Below are positions 1 to 6,869 of a stretch of DNA of 17,541 nt, piece after piece. Origin of the DNA: Desulfobacteraceae bacterium (GTDB taxonomy: Bacteria > Desulfobacterota > Desulfobacteria > Desulfobacterales > SURF-15); contig QZKK01000011.1 of assembly GCA_003599475.1 (NCBI GenBank), positions 1 through 17,541 of the forward strand. Reading direction: 5' to 3'. Position 1 is the stretch's first letter, and every line of letters starts with the position of its first letter. A program made the translations under genes and the position numbers. The notes below the pieces were generated by a model, which was not told the DNA's origin, made no database searches, and was given only the letters and a program-made list of their open reading frames with translations.

Positions 1-946
1 ATCGTCTGGTTTTGGCGCGGATCTCCATAACCGTGAGGTCCGGTGAGTCATCGATATAGATCGAGGCCTCGCTCAAGACCCCGGCCGCATCGGTGAGGTT
101 GACCCAGTCTTTCTTGCTGAAGAACCCGCTTCTGAGCTTGGCCGAATCCACTCTGGCTTCGGCGCAGAGCATTCGCATCGAGAGCTGTTCCTTGGACATT
201 TCCAGTGAGAAAACGACAACCGGGATATTCGCATCGACGGCGGCATTCCGGGCGATATTGAGCGCAAGAGCGGTTTTGCCCATGCTGGGGCGGCCCGCCA
301 GAATGATGAGATCCGATTTCTGCAGCCCGGAGGTCAGACTGTCCAAACGGGTGAAGCCGGTGGGGACACCGGTTACCAGAGCCTTTTTTCCCTGGCGTTC
401 CTCGATGAGATCGATATTTTTCTCGATGATGTCTTTCAGTGCAAAATAGGAGGGGCGGAGCTTGTTTTCGGATATTTCGAATACGGATGCCTCTGCAAAA
501 TCGATGACGCCATCGACATCGCCCTGTGCCTCGAAGCATTTCTGCGCGATCTGGTTTGCCTTATCGATCAAACGCCTCAAAGAAGCCTTGTCATGGACGA
601 TTTTGGCATAGTGCTTCACATTGACCGCAATGGGGACGGTATCGACCAGAGAAGCAAGATAAACGGCTCCCCCAACTTCTTCCAGGTGCCCCGCATTTCT
701 GAGCTGATTGGTCAAGGTGACCAGATCCACCGGCTCGTTTTCCGAAAACAGGTTCAGCACGCCACTGAATATCTTCTGATGAGCGGGTTTATAGAAATCG
801 TGCGGGGAAAGGATTTCGACGATATCCAGCAGCGACTGATTGTCGATGAGAACGGCGCTCAGCAAAGATTCTTCCGCTTCGAGGCTCTGCGGAGGAAGCT
901 GGAAAAACCGATGATCTTTTTCAGCCGGTAGTACTTTTTTTGCCAT
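1..946 (-). CDS. dnaB: Replicative DNA helicase DnaB (N-terminal 315 residues; 3' end outside window)
   Basis: Hexameric 5'-3' helicase that unwinds DNA at the replication fork. Translating the minus strand from the ATG at 946 gives an uninterrupted frame to the window edge. Residues about 15-120 match the DnaB N-terminal domain (primase interaction and hexamer collar), followed by a linker and the start of the RecA-like ATPase core. Walker A GRPSMGKT lies at 218-225, a FSLEMS segment at 247-252, and YIDD, near the Walker B position, at 297-300. The ATG has no strong Shine-Dalgarno within 12 bases. The frame stays open upstream but holds no ATG, so MAKKVLPAEK is the best start. The gene lies 71 bases beyond the rplI stop, the usual place for dnaB in this operon. 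Identity is certain. No intein was seen in the visible part, but the C-terminal core is missing. Confidence 0.97.
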   Translation of the reverse strand, partial: MAKKVLPAEKDHRFFQLPPQSLEAEESLLSAVLIDNQSLLDIVEILSPHDFYKPAHQKIFSGVLNLFSENEPVDLVTLTNQLRNAGHLEEVGGAVYLASLVDTVPIAVNVKHYAKIVHDKASLRRLIDKANQIAQKCFEAQGDVDGVIDFAEASVFEISENKLRPSYFALKDIIEKNIDLIEERQGKKALVTGVPTGFTRLDSLTSGLQKSDLIILAGRPSMGKTALALNIARNAAVDANIPVVVFSLEMSKEQLSMRMLCAEARVDSAKLRSGFFSKKDWVNLTDAAGVLSEASIYIDDSPDLTVMEIRAKTRR

Positions 947-1017
947 ACGCTCGGGCGGCCTGTACGGATTCCTTTCCGGCGGATGCCGCTGGATCTCAAT
1001 CGGATGGATTATAATGC

Positions 1018-1461
1018 CTATTCGGGAATCACGTCAACCGTAATATCCGGCTCGACTCCTTTGTAGACCCGGATGGGAACTTTGTAAGTCCCCAGACTCT
1101 TGATCGGTTCTTTGAGCAGGATCATCCGCTTGTCGATCGTGATTCCCTTTTCGGCCAAGGCAGTCATCACATCCCGAACGGTCACAGACCCGTAGAGCCG
1201 GTCTTCCTCGCTGACTTTGCCGCGAATGGTACAGGAGACGGTTTCCAGGCGCTTGGCCATCTCCTCGGCCATCTGTTTTTCCTTGGCGATCTGCAGATCG
1301 AACGCCACCCGCTGCTGTTCGATCAGTTTTCTGTTCTGCGGCGTATCCTGAACCGCCTTGCCCTTGGGCAACAGGTAATTGCGTGCATAGCCATCGGCTA
1401 CGGAAACGGTGCTGCCGATGATGCCGAGCGCTTCGATGGTTTCTTTCAATATGACTCTCAT
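1018..1461 (-). CDS. rplI: 50S ribosomal protein bL9
   Basis: Large-subunit protein that binds 23S rRNA near the L1 stalk. The 147-residue length is normal for bL9 (about 148). The N-terminal rRNA-binding domain carries the family signature GYARNYLLPKGKA at residues 24-36. It is followed by the long charged connecting helix (about 40-75) and a C-terminal alpha/beta domain ending VDVIPE. The ATG is preceded by GGAGG with seven bases of spacing, so the start is secure. It sits between the DUF2232 gene (89-base gap) and dnaB, and is presumably transcribed with them from the promoter ahead of rpsF. Nothing unusual was seen. Confidence 0.98.
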   Translation of the reverse strand: MRVILKETIEALGIIGSTVSVADGYARNYLLPKGKAVQDTPQNRKLIEQQRVAFDLQIAKEKQMAEEMAKRLETVSCTIRGKVSEEDRLYGSVTVRDVMTALAEKGITIDKRMILLKEPIKSLGTYKVPIRVYKGVEPDITVDVIPE

Positions 1462-1550
1462 ATATGCACCTCCATAGAAATTTTATTCAGTTCCGAGATC
1501 CACGTCCCCGCCTCGCCCCACTTCAGCCTGTCACCGCCGTCGGCTCTACC

Positions 1551-2513
1551 CTATGCATCTTTTTTGGGCAGTTGAAGCTCCATTTTCCGGAAATTGAGCC
1601 ACACGTCGAAAAACCCCAGACCGATGACCATCAGCAGAACGAATTGCTGCAATCCGATCAGGCTATAAAAGAAGAATCGGAGAATCCGCGGCAGCCTTTT
1701 TTTTTCGAAGTAATACGATACGATGGCGATTCCGGCAAAAAAGTAGACGGCCATCAGCACGATCAATGCATTCAAGGCCGGCATCTTCAGGAAACCTGTC
1801 GGAAGCAGAAGGCAAAAACCGCATCCGATGGCACCCCACACCAGGACCTCCGGCGGCCTCCAGAGATTGAGGGGTCCGAAATCCGGATAAAAGAGCCCCC
1901 GGATTCTCATCAAAGCCCGAGCCCCCAGCAGATTGGTCCAGGACACAAAAAGAGCCGAAACGACCGCCAGGGCAGGAATGATTCTCATCAGTACGTATCG
2001 GATCTGCGGCAGCGAATCCGATACCATCCGGATGGTATCCTCCGAGATTCCCATGTTCTTGTAGAGAACAAGCGTGAGCTCGAGGTTTTTGGTCACGTAT
2101 TCAGAGGCCAAATCGACCGCCCCCCTGCCCGCGATCTGAGCGTAAAAGAAAAACCCCGCTCCACCCGAAAGCAGCACCGCTGCACAGGCATACAGGATGA
2201 TTTTTTCCATCGAGAGGCCCGCTTCGATCAATTCCCCCAAAGCGAAGCCGAGGACCATCAATCCTGCAAAAAAAAGCAGATCCAGGGAAAATCCGCCCAA
2301 GACGATCCTCATGATGAGAATGGCGGCAGCGGGAACAGCGGCTCCTTTCTTTCGACCGAGCTTCAACCGGTATATCAGAGTCGGCAGCGGTATCAGCAGG
2401 GAGAAGAAAAAGCCGAAGATCGGCATGTAGACGGATATCGAAAAAATCAGGCAGGTAATGCCGACGCCTGAGAGGATATCCTTTACAGTCTCCGCCTGCG
2501 GCGACTGGGGCAC
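1551..2513 (-). CDS. DUF2232 (YybS-like) polytopic membrane protein
   Basis: Integral membrane protein of about 320 residues with roughly eight hydrophobic segments. Near the C terminus are the polar signature residues usual for DUF2232: GPLNLWRPPE in the loop, then a YYF segment, an IGLQQF helix and a final DVWLNFRK. The family is found between rpsR and rplI in deltaproteobacteria and elsewhere beside Firmicute ribosomal genes; its biochemical role is unknown. I chose the GTG at 2513 because GGGAG lies seven bases upstream, leaving a 34-base gap after rpsR. An ATG at 2570 in the same frame would add 19 residues and overlap rpsR by 23 bases, but it has no ribosome-binding site. The family is quite sure; the start is moderately sure. 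Confidence 0.85.
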   Translation of the reverse strand: MPQSPQAETVKDILSGVGITCLIFSISVYMPIFGFFFSLLIPLPTLIYRLKLGRKKGAAVPAAAILIMRIVLGGFSLDLLFFAGLMVLGFALGELIEAGLSMEKIILYACAAVLLSGGAGFFFYAQIAGRGAVDLASEYVTKNLELTLVLYKNMGISEDTIRMVSDSLPQIRYVLMRIIPALAVVSALFVSWTNLLGARALMRIRGLFYPDFGPLNLWRPPEVLVWGAIGCGFCLLLPTGFLKMPALNALIVLMAVYFFAGIAIVSYYFEKKRLPRILRFFFYSLIGLQQFVLLMVIGLGFFDVWLNFRKMELQLPKKDA

Positions 2514-2547
2514 GTTTTGTCTCCCGGAACTGCGGTTCAGCAAGTAT

Positions 2548-2823
2548 CTAATACTCAAGCGAGCCGACATACGGCAGAAGCGCGATGGTCCGAGCCTGCT
2601 TGATGGCGCGCGTCAGCTCCCGCTGATGTTTCGAGCACGTCCCGGAGATGCGCTTGGGAATGATTTTACCTCGTTCGGTGATGAAGTAGCGAAGGGTCTT
2701 GATCTCTTTATAATCGATCGCCAAGCTGCTGTCTGCGCAGAAGCGGCAGACCTTGCGGCGATGGAAGACTCTTTTCTTCCGAAATGTACTGTTTCTTTTC
2801 TGCGAAGGGGCCCCGACTGCCAT
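2548..2823 (-). CDS. rpsR: 30S ribosomal protein bS18
   Basis: Small-subunit protein that forms a heterodimer with S6 on the platform. It has 91 residues. The basic N terminus is followed by a CRFC pair (Cys26 and Cys29, the zinc-type variant of S18) and by the core [19 protein letters not shown] and [21 protein letters not shown], which is characteristic S18. The ATG shares its A with the last base of the rpsF TAA (TAATG), so translation is probably coupled to rpsF and keeps the S6:S18 partners in balance. The next gene, DUF2232, begins 34 bases after its stop. Confidence 0.98.
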   Translation of the reverse strand: MAVGAPSQKRNSTFRKKRVFHRRKVCRFCADSSLAIDYKEIKTLRYFITERGKIIPKRISGTCSKHQRELTRAIKQARTIALLPYVGSLEY

Positions 2824-3353
2824 TATTCCTGCTCCTCTCTTTTGCTTTCGATGGTTTCGGTAGTCTCGACGGAAGCGCTTTCCTCCGTTTGTGCCGGCGC
2901 TGCCACGGATGTCTGCGGCTGGGCAGCCGCCTCGGGGGTCTCAGGCAGCGGAGCGCTGCCTGCTTGCGCGGGTTCCTGGGCCTGTGGCGCCTTTTCCCCG
3001 GCTGTTTCCGTCGTCTGTTTCGCCGCCGCCTTCGCCAGCTCTTCCTTTACCTGTTCGACATCCACGCTTTCGGCCAGAAGAACCGTCATATACTTGAGTA
3101 TCCGCTCCTCGATTCGACAGAATCTTTCGATTTCATCGACAACCGACCCGTTTCCTCCGTAATCCATCCTGATGAAGTGGCCGCGGGGTTTTTTCTTGAT
3201 TTCGTAGGCGAGTTTTCTCGTCCCCCAGGGGTCCCACTGGATCAGGCCCCCCCCTGTCCGGGTGATGATTTCCTCGAATCGATCCAGGATCGGCTTCCGG
3301 TCCTCTTCACCGACATCCGAATCGATGATGACAATGGTTTCGTAGCGTCTCAT
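2823..3353 (-). CDS. rpsF: 30S ribosomal protein bS6 with long low-complexity C-terminal tail
   Basis: Small-subunit protein that pairs with S18. Residues 1-105 form a normal S6 ferredoxin-like fold, with [11 protein letters not shown] at the start, [18 protein letters not shown] at 44-61 and the [10 protein letters not shown] helix at 80-89. Residues from about 106 to 176 are a tail rich in Ala, Pro, Gln, Glu and Thr that is not part of the fold; S6 usually ends around 100-135 residues, so this tail is long. The start is fixed by AGGAGG five bases before the ATG and by the family N terminus; an upstream in-frame extension to 3563 is rejected. The gene heads the minus-strand operon and overlaps the rpsR start by one base. 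A hairpin in its leader can mask the Shine-Dalgarno. Confidence 0.97.
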   Translation of the reverse strand: MRRYETIVIIDSDVGEEDRKPILDRFEEIITRTGGGLIQWDPWGTRKLAYEIKKKPRGHFIRMDYGGNGSVVDEIERFCRIEERILKYMTVLLAESVDVEQVKEELAKAAAKQTTETAGEKAPQAQEPAQAGSAPLPETPEAAAQPQTSVAAPAQTEESASVETTETIESKREEQE

Positions 3354-3360
3354 TTGTCCT

Positions 3361-3398
3361 CCTTGTGGGTATAAAGCCCCGGAATTGCCGGAGCAAGG
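3361..3398 (-). promoter_or_regulatory. rpsF leader hairpin masking the Shine-Dalgarno (possible S6:S18 autoregulatory site)
   Basis: In the minus-strand transcript an outer stem pairs CCTTG (3398-3394) with CAAGG (3365-3361). The second arm overlaps the AAGGAGG of rpsF. Inside it, GCTCCGG (3394-3388) pairs with CCGGGGC (3382-3376) around a five-base loop, with one U-G pair. S6:S18 is known to repress its own mRNA by binding a leader stem in several bacterial phyla. The geometry here fits that idea, but I cannot confirm the conserved protein-contact bulge. Confidence 0.4.
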
Positions 3399-3414
3399 AA
3401 TATACAAATCATAT

Positions 3415-3443
3415 AAATTACTCTTCCGAATCGGTGCTGTCAA
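3415..3443 (-). promoter_or_regulatory. Candidate sigma-70 promoter for the rpsF-rpsR-DUF2232-rplI-dnaB operon
   Basis: On the minus strand a perfect TTGACA (3443-3438) is followed after 17 bases by TAATTT (3420-3415). The -10 matches consensus at only three of six positions, but the surrounding bases are AT-rich. The position gives an rpsF leader of roughly 50-60 bases. It is the only consensus -35 box found within 200 bases of the rpsF start. Confidence 0.5.
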
Positions 3444-3564
3444 TAAAAATCTGGGGACTGCACCGATGAGCGGGCTGAAACCGGAGTTTTCTTTCCGTTT
3501 CCAATCGAAAATCGAAAATATTCTTGACAAGGGCGGAAGATCCCGATAGTCAATTTTCGACATA

Positions 3565-3589
3565 TGAACACAAGTTCAAATAGTGAAAC
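3565..3589. promoter_or_regulatory. TGAAC/GTTCA half-site cluster upstream of tctC, possible IclR operator
   Basis: TGAAC (3565-3569), four bases, GTTCA (3574-3578), five bases, then TGAAAC (3584-3589). The first two form a perfect inverted repeat, and the second and third form another imperfect one. The site lies downstream of a TTGACA at 3524-3529, whose best -10 (TAGTCA, 17 bases away) is weak. A regulator of the IclR family is encoded in the same cluster, and several members bind GTTTCA/TGAAAC-like palindromes, so this is a reasonable operator candidate. It is unproven. Confidence 0.3.
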
Positions 3590-3683
3590 AACGCACGCAG
3601 GCTAAAAGGGGGTGGTACGGCAGGGCTTCCGTAAAAGGGAAAAGATAGGTAACCGACAACAATATAGTGGAAAGGGGGCGGAA

Positions 3684-4661
3684 ATGAACATCGCATTTTT
3701 GAAAAGGCTTATTACCGGCGTTGCAGTCATCGGCATTCTCGTTTGCGGGACAACGGCCTCCTCCGAGGACAAGTTCCCCAGCCGAAACATCGAATACGTG
3801 GTGGGCTGGGGAGCCGGCGGGGGGAGCGACATCTTCGGGCGGATCATCAATATGCCGGTCCGAAGGCAGCTCAACACGACCATTTCCGTGGTCAACATGC
3901 CCGGGGCCGCTTCGGCCATCTCCATGGAGTATGTCCAGAAGCAGCCGGCCGACGGGTATACGCTTCTCGGGTTGACCTCGGAGCTGGTCAGCAATCATAT
4001 GCAGAACCGAACCAAATTCACGCATCGGGACTTTGCCCCCGTCATGCGTGCCCATGTCGATATCGGCATGCTGCAGGGCTCGCCCAAAAGTCCGTTTAAA
4101 AACTGGCAGGAGCTTATCGCCTTTGCGAAAAAGGGGGAACGAAAAATCCGGCTGGGCGGAACCGGGGCCGCCAGCTTCGATCAGATCGCCAGCATGATCA
4201 TCCTGGAGTCTGCCGGCATTGCGGACAAAATTACCTACATTCCGTTCGATTCCGCAGGCGAGATGCATGCCCAGATCATGGGCGGGCATCTGGACGCCAT
4301 GTACGAGGAGCCCGGCGTCACCCTGAAGATGATCGAAGCCGGCCAGATGATCCCCTTGATCGTGTTCACCAAGGAGAGGCTCAAGAAGTTGCCGGAAGTC
4401 CCCTCCGCAGGCGAGCTGGGATACGACATTCCCCCCATGATGTGGCGCGGTGTCGTTGCCAAGAAGGGGACCCCGGACAATGTCATCGCCGTCCTGGAGC
4501 AGGCCTATACCAAGGCGATGGAAAGCAGCATGTACAAGGCCTTTGAAAAGGAATCGCTTCTGGATCTTTTCCCCGGCTATATGAACTCCAAACAGTTTGC
4601 TGCGGATCTTGACCGCGAATACGAGCTCTATAAAAAGATCATCGAAAAACTCGGGAAATGA
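3684..4661 (+). CDS. tctC: TctC-family periplasmic substrate-binding protein (tripartite tricarboxylate transporter)
   Basis: Extracytoplasmic receptor that captures a carboxylate and delivers it to the TctAB membrane complex. It has 325 residues, the usual size. Residues 1-25 are a signal peptide: K8/R9, a hydrophobic stretch to V20, then GTTASS as a likely cleavage region. The Cys21 context lacks a small residue at -1, so a lipoprotein is unlikely. Family motifs are YVVGWGAGGGSDIFGR (38-53), PADGYTLLG (88-96), the RLGGTGAAS segment (156-164) and PEVPSAGELGYD. AGGGGG about seven bases upstream and the signal peptide fix the ATG at 3684; an in-frame ATG at 3612 is rejected. Members bind diverse mono-, di- and tricarboxylates or nicotinate-like acids, so the ligand cannot be named. 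A hairpin and T-run follow before tctB. Confidence 0.93.
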   Translation: MNIAFLKRLITGVAVIGILVCGTTASSEDKFPSRNIEYVVGWGAGGGSDIFGRIINMPVRRQLNTTISVVNMPGAASAISMEYVQKQPADGYTLLGLTSELVSNHMQNRTKFTHRDFAPVMRAHVDIGMLQGSPKSPFKNWQELIAFAKKGERKIRLGGTGAASFDQIASMIILESAGIADKITYIPFDSAGEMHAQIMGGHLDAMYEEPGVTLKMIEAGQMIPLIVFTKERLKKLPEVPSAGELGYDIPPMMWRGVVAKKGTPDNVIAVLEQAYTKAMESSMYKAFEKESLLDLFPGYMNSKQFAADLDREYELYKKIIEKLGK

Positions 4662-4681
4662 TCCCGCATATCGAGATAGAG

Positions 4682-4758
4682 GAGCAATGGAGCGCTGGAG
4701 CAGCAGACCTTTCCGGGACTCCATTGCTCGAGCCTCCTGCTCGAGGCAATGATTTTTT
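4682..4758 (+). terminator. Tandem stem-loops with T-run between tctC and tctB (attenuator or partial terminator)
   Basis: A perfect 11-base inverted repeat, GAGCAATGGAG (4682-4692) and CTCCATTGCTC (4719-4729), encloses 26 bases. It overlaps by three bases a compact GC-rich hairpin, CTCGAGC (4727-4733), loop CTCCT, GCTCGAG (4739-4745). Seven bases later comes a run of six T (4752-4757). The second hairpin plus T-run resembles an intrinsic terminator, and the two stems cannot both be complete. The likely effect is more tctC than tctBA message, as expected for a binding protein; the longer stem could also protect the tctC 3' end. Confidence 0.5.
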
Positions 4759-4830
4759 CCTCTGACCGCGCCTGACCCCTTCGCTCTGCGGAGCTGCGGG
4801 ATCTTTCATGAAAATTCGGAGGGAATCTGG

Positions 4831-5325
4831 ATGCAGAAGATCGGTGAACTGATATTCAGCAGCACAATCTTTTTGGTTGCCTGTGCGCTCTACTATGTGG
4901 CGAGCACTTTTCCGGACTACCAGAAAACAGACCAGGTCGGACCGGCCCTGTGGCCGAAGATGATCCTGCTGATCATCCTCATCCTGAGCGGAATACTGAC
5001 GGCCAAGAACGGAAATCGGCTGCTGAGCGGCATTCGATCTTCCGAAGGGTCGGCACCGGGCCCGCGGGTCAATCGGATGCTCATTGCGGCGGTCGCCCTC
5101 TCCCTTGCTTATGTTTTCATCGTTTCCTATGCCGGATTTCTGGTTTCCATTTTTCTTTTCCAGATTATTTTTTTACGGATCCTGCGGGTCCGGAATCCGG
5201 TAACCCTCATTCTCTACCCTGTATGTCTGACGTTCATCGTTTATGCCGTTTTCATCAGACTGCTCTACATTCCGCTGCCGAAGGGATCGGGGATTTTTTT
5301 ATCCATCAGCCATTTTTTTTATTGA
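4831..5325 (+). CDS. tctB: TctB-family small membrane subunit of the tripartite tricarboxylate transporter
   Basis: Small inner-membrane subunit that works with TctA and TctC in sodium- or proton-driven solute uptake. It has 164 residues with four hydrophobic segments near 7-26, 42-57, 83-101 and 103-117 together with 125-147. The family motif GPALWPKMI (37-45) sits at the start of the second segment. A polar loop of about 25 residues separates segments two and three. The ATG has GGAGGG at seven bases. The gene is 169 bases from tctC, with the intervening stem-loops, and 13 bases from tctA. Sequence conservation in TctB is low, so the call leans partly on neighbours. Confidence 0.9.
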   Translation: MQKIGELIFSSTIFLVACALYYVASTFPDYQKTDQVGPALWPKMILLIILILSGILTAKNGNRLLSGIRSSEGSAPGPRVNRMLIAAVALSLAYVFIVSYAGFLVSIFLFQIIFLRILRVRNPVTLILYPVCLTFIVYAVFIRLLYIPLPKGSGIFLSISHFFY

Positions 5326-5338
5326 CGCCGGGGGTGCA

Positions 5339-6868
5339 ATGCTTGTGGATATTCTGACGGGATATGTACACGTACTCCAATTCGACAACCTGATCACGGT
5401 CGTATTGGGGACGTTGATCGGCGTTGCTCTGGGGGCCTTTCCGGGGCTGGATTGCACCGTGGGAGTCGCCCTTTTGCTTCCGATGACCTACGCGATGTCG
5501 CCGGCCCAGGCCATCATCCTGCTGTCTGCACTTTACAGCGGCGCCGTCTACGCCGGCCAGATCCCGGCCATCCTCTTCCGGGTCCCCGGAGCACCGGAAG
5601 CAGTGGTGACTACACTGGACGGTTATCCGATGACGCAAAAGGGGCAGGCCGGAAAAGCGCTCGGCATGGGGCTTCTTGCCTCCTTGTGCGGTGGGATCTT
5701 CGGTGTACTCGGATTGACGCTGGTCGCACCTTTTCTGGCAAGGGTGGCACTGGTCTTCGGGCCGTCCGAGTATGCGGCTTTGGGCATCCTCGGGCTGACG
5801 GCGATCGCCTCGCTGGGGTCCAAATCCCAGATCAAAGCAATGATTTCAGGCCTCTTCGGGCTGCTGTTTGCCACCGTAGGGATGGATCCGATCGTCGGGT
5901 TCCCGCGGTTTGTCTTCGACACCAGCGTGCTGAAGGGAGGTATCAGCTTCATCCCGGCGGTCATCGGCCTATTTGCGGCCGCAGAGGTCTACAACCAGAT
6001 TTCCCGGGGGATGGGTTCGACCGGAAGTACAAATGAGAAAGACAAGTCCGCTCCCCCCCGCATCCGAGTCCAGTTTCCCAGCCTGCGGGAGCTCAAACCC
6101 TTGAAATGGAGCAGCCTCCGGTCGGCGCTCATCGGACTCGGGATCGGTATTTTACCGGGTGTAGGGGCGACCACGGCAGCCATCGTCGGCTACAGCCAGG
6201 CGGTTCAGTTTTCTAAAGAGCCTGAAAAGTTTGGAACCGGGATTCTGGAAGGCGTGATGGCACCGGAGGTTGCAAACAATGCGGCGGCCGGAGGCGCCAT
6301 GGTGCCGCTGCTTTCTCTTGGGATACCGGGCAGCGCCACCACCGCGGTGATGCTGGGGGCTTTCCTGCTCCACGGCTTAAGACCCGGGCCGCTTTTGCTT
6401 GTCCAGCAGCGGCCGCTTGCATTTACCATCTTTGCCGGGATGATGCTTTCAAACATCCTGTTTTTTTTCTTCGGCTTTATCGCCATACGGTTTTTTATCC
6501 ACCTTCGGAGGGTCCCCTATCCGCTGATCGCTGCAGGGATCCTGGTCTTTAGCGCCGTTGGCGCAAACGCCATGGGAGACGTCAGCGGCATGATGATGAT
6601 GTTTCTGTTTGCCCTCCTGGGATTTATCATGGAGAAGTACAATTACTCGGTCGCCCCGATGATCCTCGGCCTGGTGCTGGGGCCGATCATCGAACCCTCG
6701 TTCCGGCGGGCGCTGATGATGCAGGAATACGATGTGGTCTCTATCCTGTTGAGACCCATCACCTTGGGGCTTCTGATCGTCTCGGTCATCATCACCATCA
6801 CCCCATTGGTCTGGCAGTATCGGAGAAGAAAATCTTTGCGCACATCCCCCATTTCCGTCGGAGAATGA
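5339..6868 (+). CDS. tctA: TctA-family large membrane subunit of the tripartite tricarboxylate transporter
   Basis: The main permease subunit, 509 residues with about 11-12 membrane segments, normal for TctA. It has the internal duplication typical of the family. The first half has GAFPGLDCTVGVALLLP (32-48) and SALYSGAVYAGQIPAILFRVPG. The second half has GILPGVGATTAA (about 270-281), APEVANNAAAGG (about 308-319) and LGIPGSATTAVMLGAFLLHG. The start at 5339 follows GGGGGT and leaves a 13-base gap after tctB; a longer frame from 5243 would overlap tctB and lacks family support. Its TGA is one base before the ureohydrolase ATG, implying translational coupling of transporter and enzyme. Confidence 0.96.
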   Translation: MLVDILTGYVHVLQFDNLITVVLGTLIGVALGAFPGLDCTVGVALLLPMTYAMSPAQAIILLSALYSGAVYAGQIPAILFRVPGAPEAVVTTLDGYPMTQKGQAGKALGMGLLASLCGGIFGVLGLTLVAPFLARVALVFGPSEYAALGILGLTAIASLGSKSQIKAMISGLFGLLFATVGMDPIVGFPRFVFDTSVLKGGISFIPAVIGLFAAAEVYNQISRGMGSTGSTNEKDKSAPPRIRVQFPSLRELKPLKWSSLRSALIGLGIGILPGVGATTAAIVGYSQAVQFSKEPEKFGTGILEGVMAPEVANNAAAGGAMVPLLSLGIPGSATTAVMLGAFLLHGLRPGPLLLVQQRPLAFTIFAGMMLSNILFFFFGFIAIRFFIHLRRVPYPLIAAGILVFSAVGANAMGDVSGMMMMFLFALLGFIMEKYNYSVAPMILGLVLGPIIEPSFRRALMMQEYDVVSILLRPITLGLLIVSVIITITPLVWQYRRRKSLRTSPISVGE

Positions 6869-6869
6869 C

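Larger units (their letters stand above)
3354..3683. other. 330-base divergent intergenic region between rpsF and tctC
   Basis: There is no convincing gene here. It holds the rpsF promoter and leader hairpin on the minus strand. For the plus strand it holds a TTGACA (3524-3529) with a poor -10 candidate and a set of TGAAC/GTTCA half-sites (3565-3589). An AT-rich stretch with two copies of ATCGAAA lies around 3504-3520. Open frames crossing the region are N-terminal extensions of rpsF and tctC without family support. Confidence 0.7.

Noticed and set aside
48..539. 163-codon minus-strand open frame at the left edge
   Set aside because: It is out of frame with the clear DnaB translation on the same strand and has an Arg/His-rich composition typical of a shadow frame.
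1464..2471. 335-codon plus-strand open frame
   Set aside because: Antisense to the DUF2232 gene, rich in His, Gln and Arg, with no ribosome-binding site or family features.
3612..3683. Upstream in-frame start for tctC
   Set aside because: It would place 24 polar residues before the signal peptide; the ATG at 3684 has a better Shine-Dalgarno.
3738..3749. Possible lipobox at tctC Cys21
   Set aside because: The residue before the Cys is Val, not Gly, Ala or Ser, so lipid modification is unlikely.
3576..4724. 382-codon minus-strand open frame
   Set aside because: Antisense to tctC, which has clear family motifs and a signal peptide; the frame has Gly/His-rich shadow composition.
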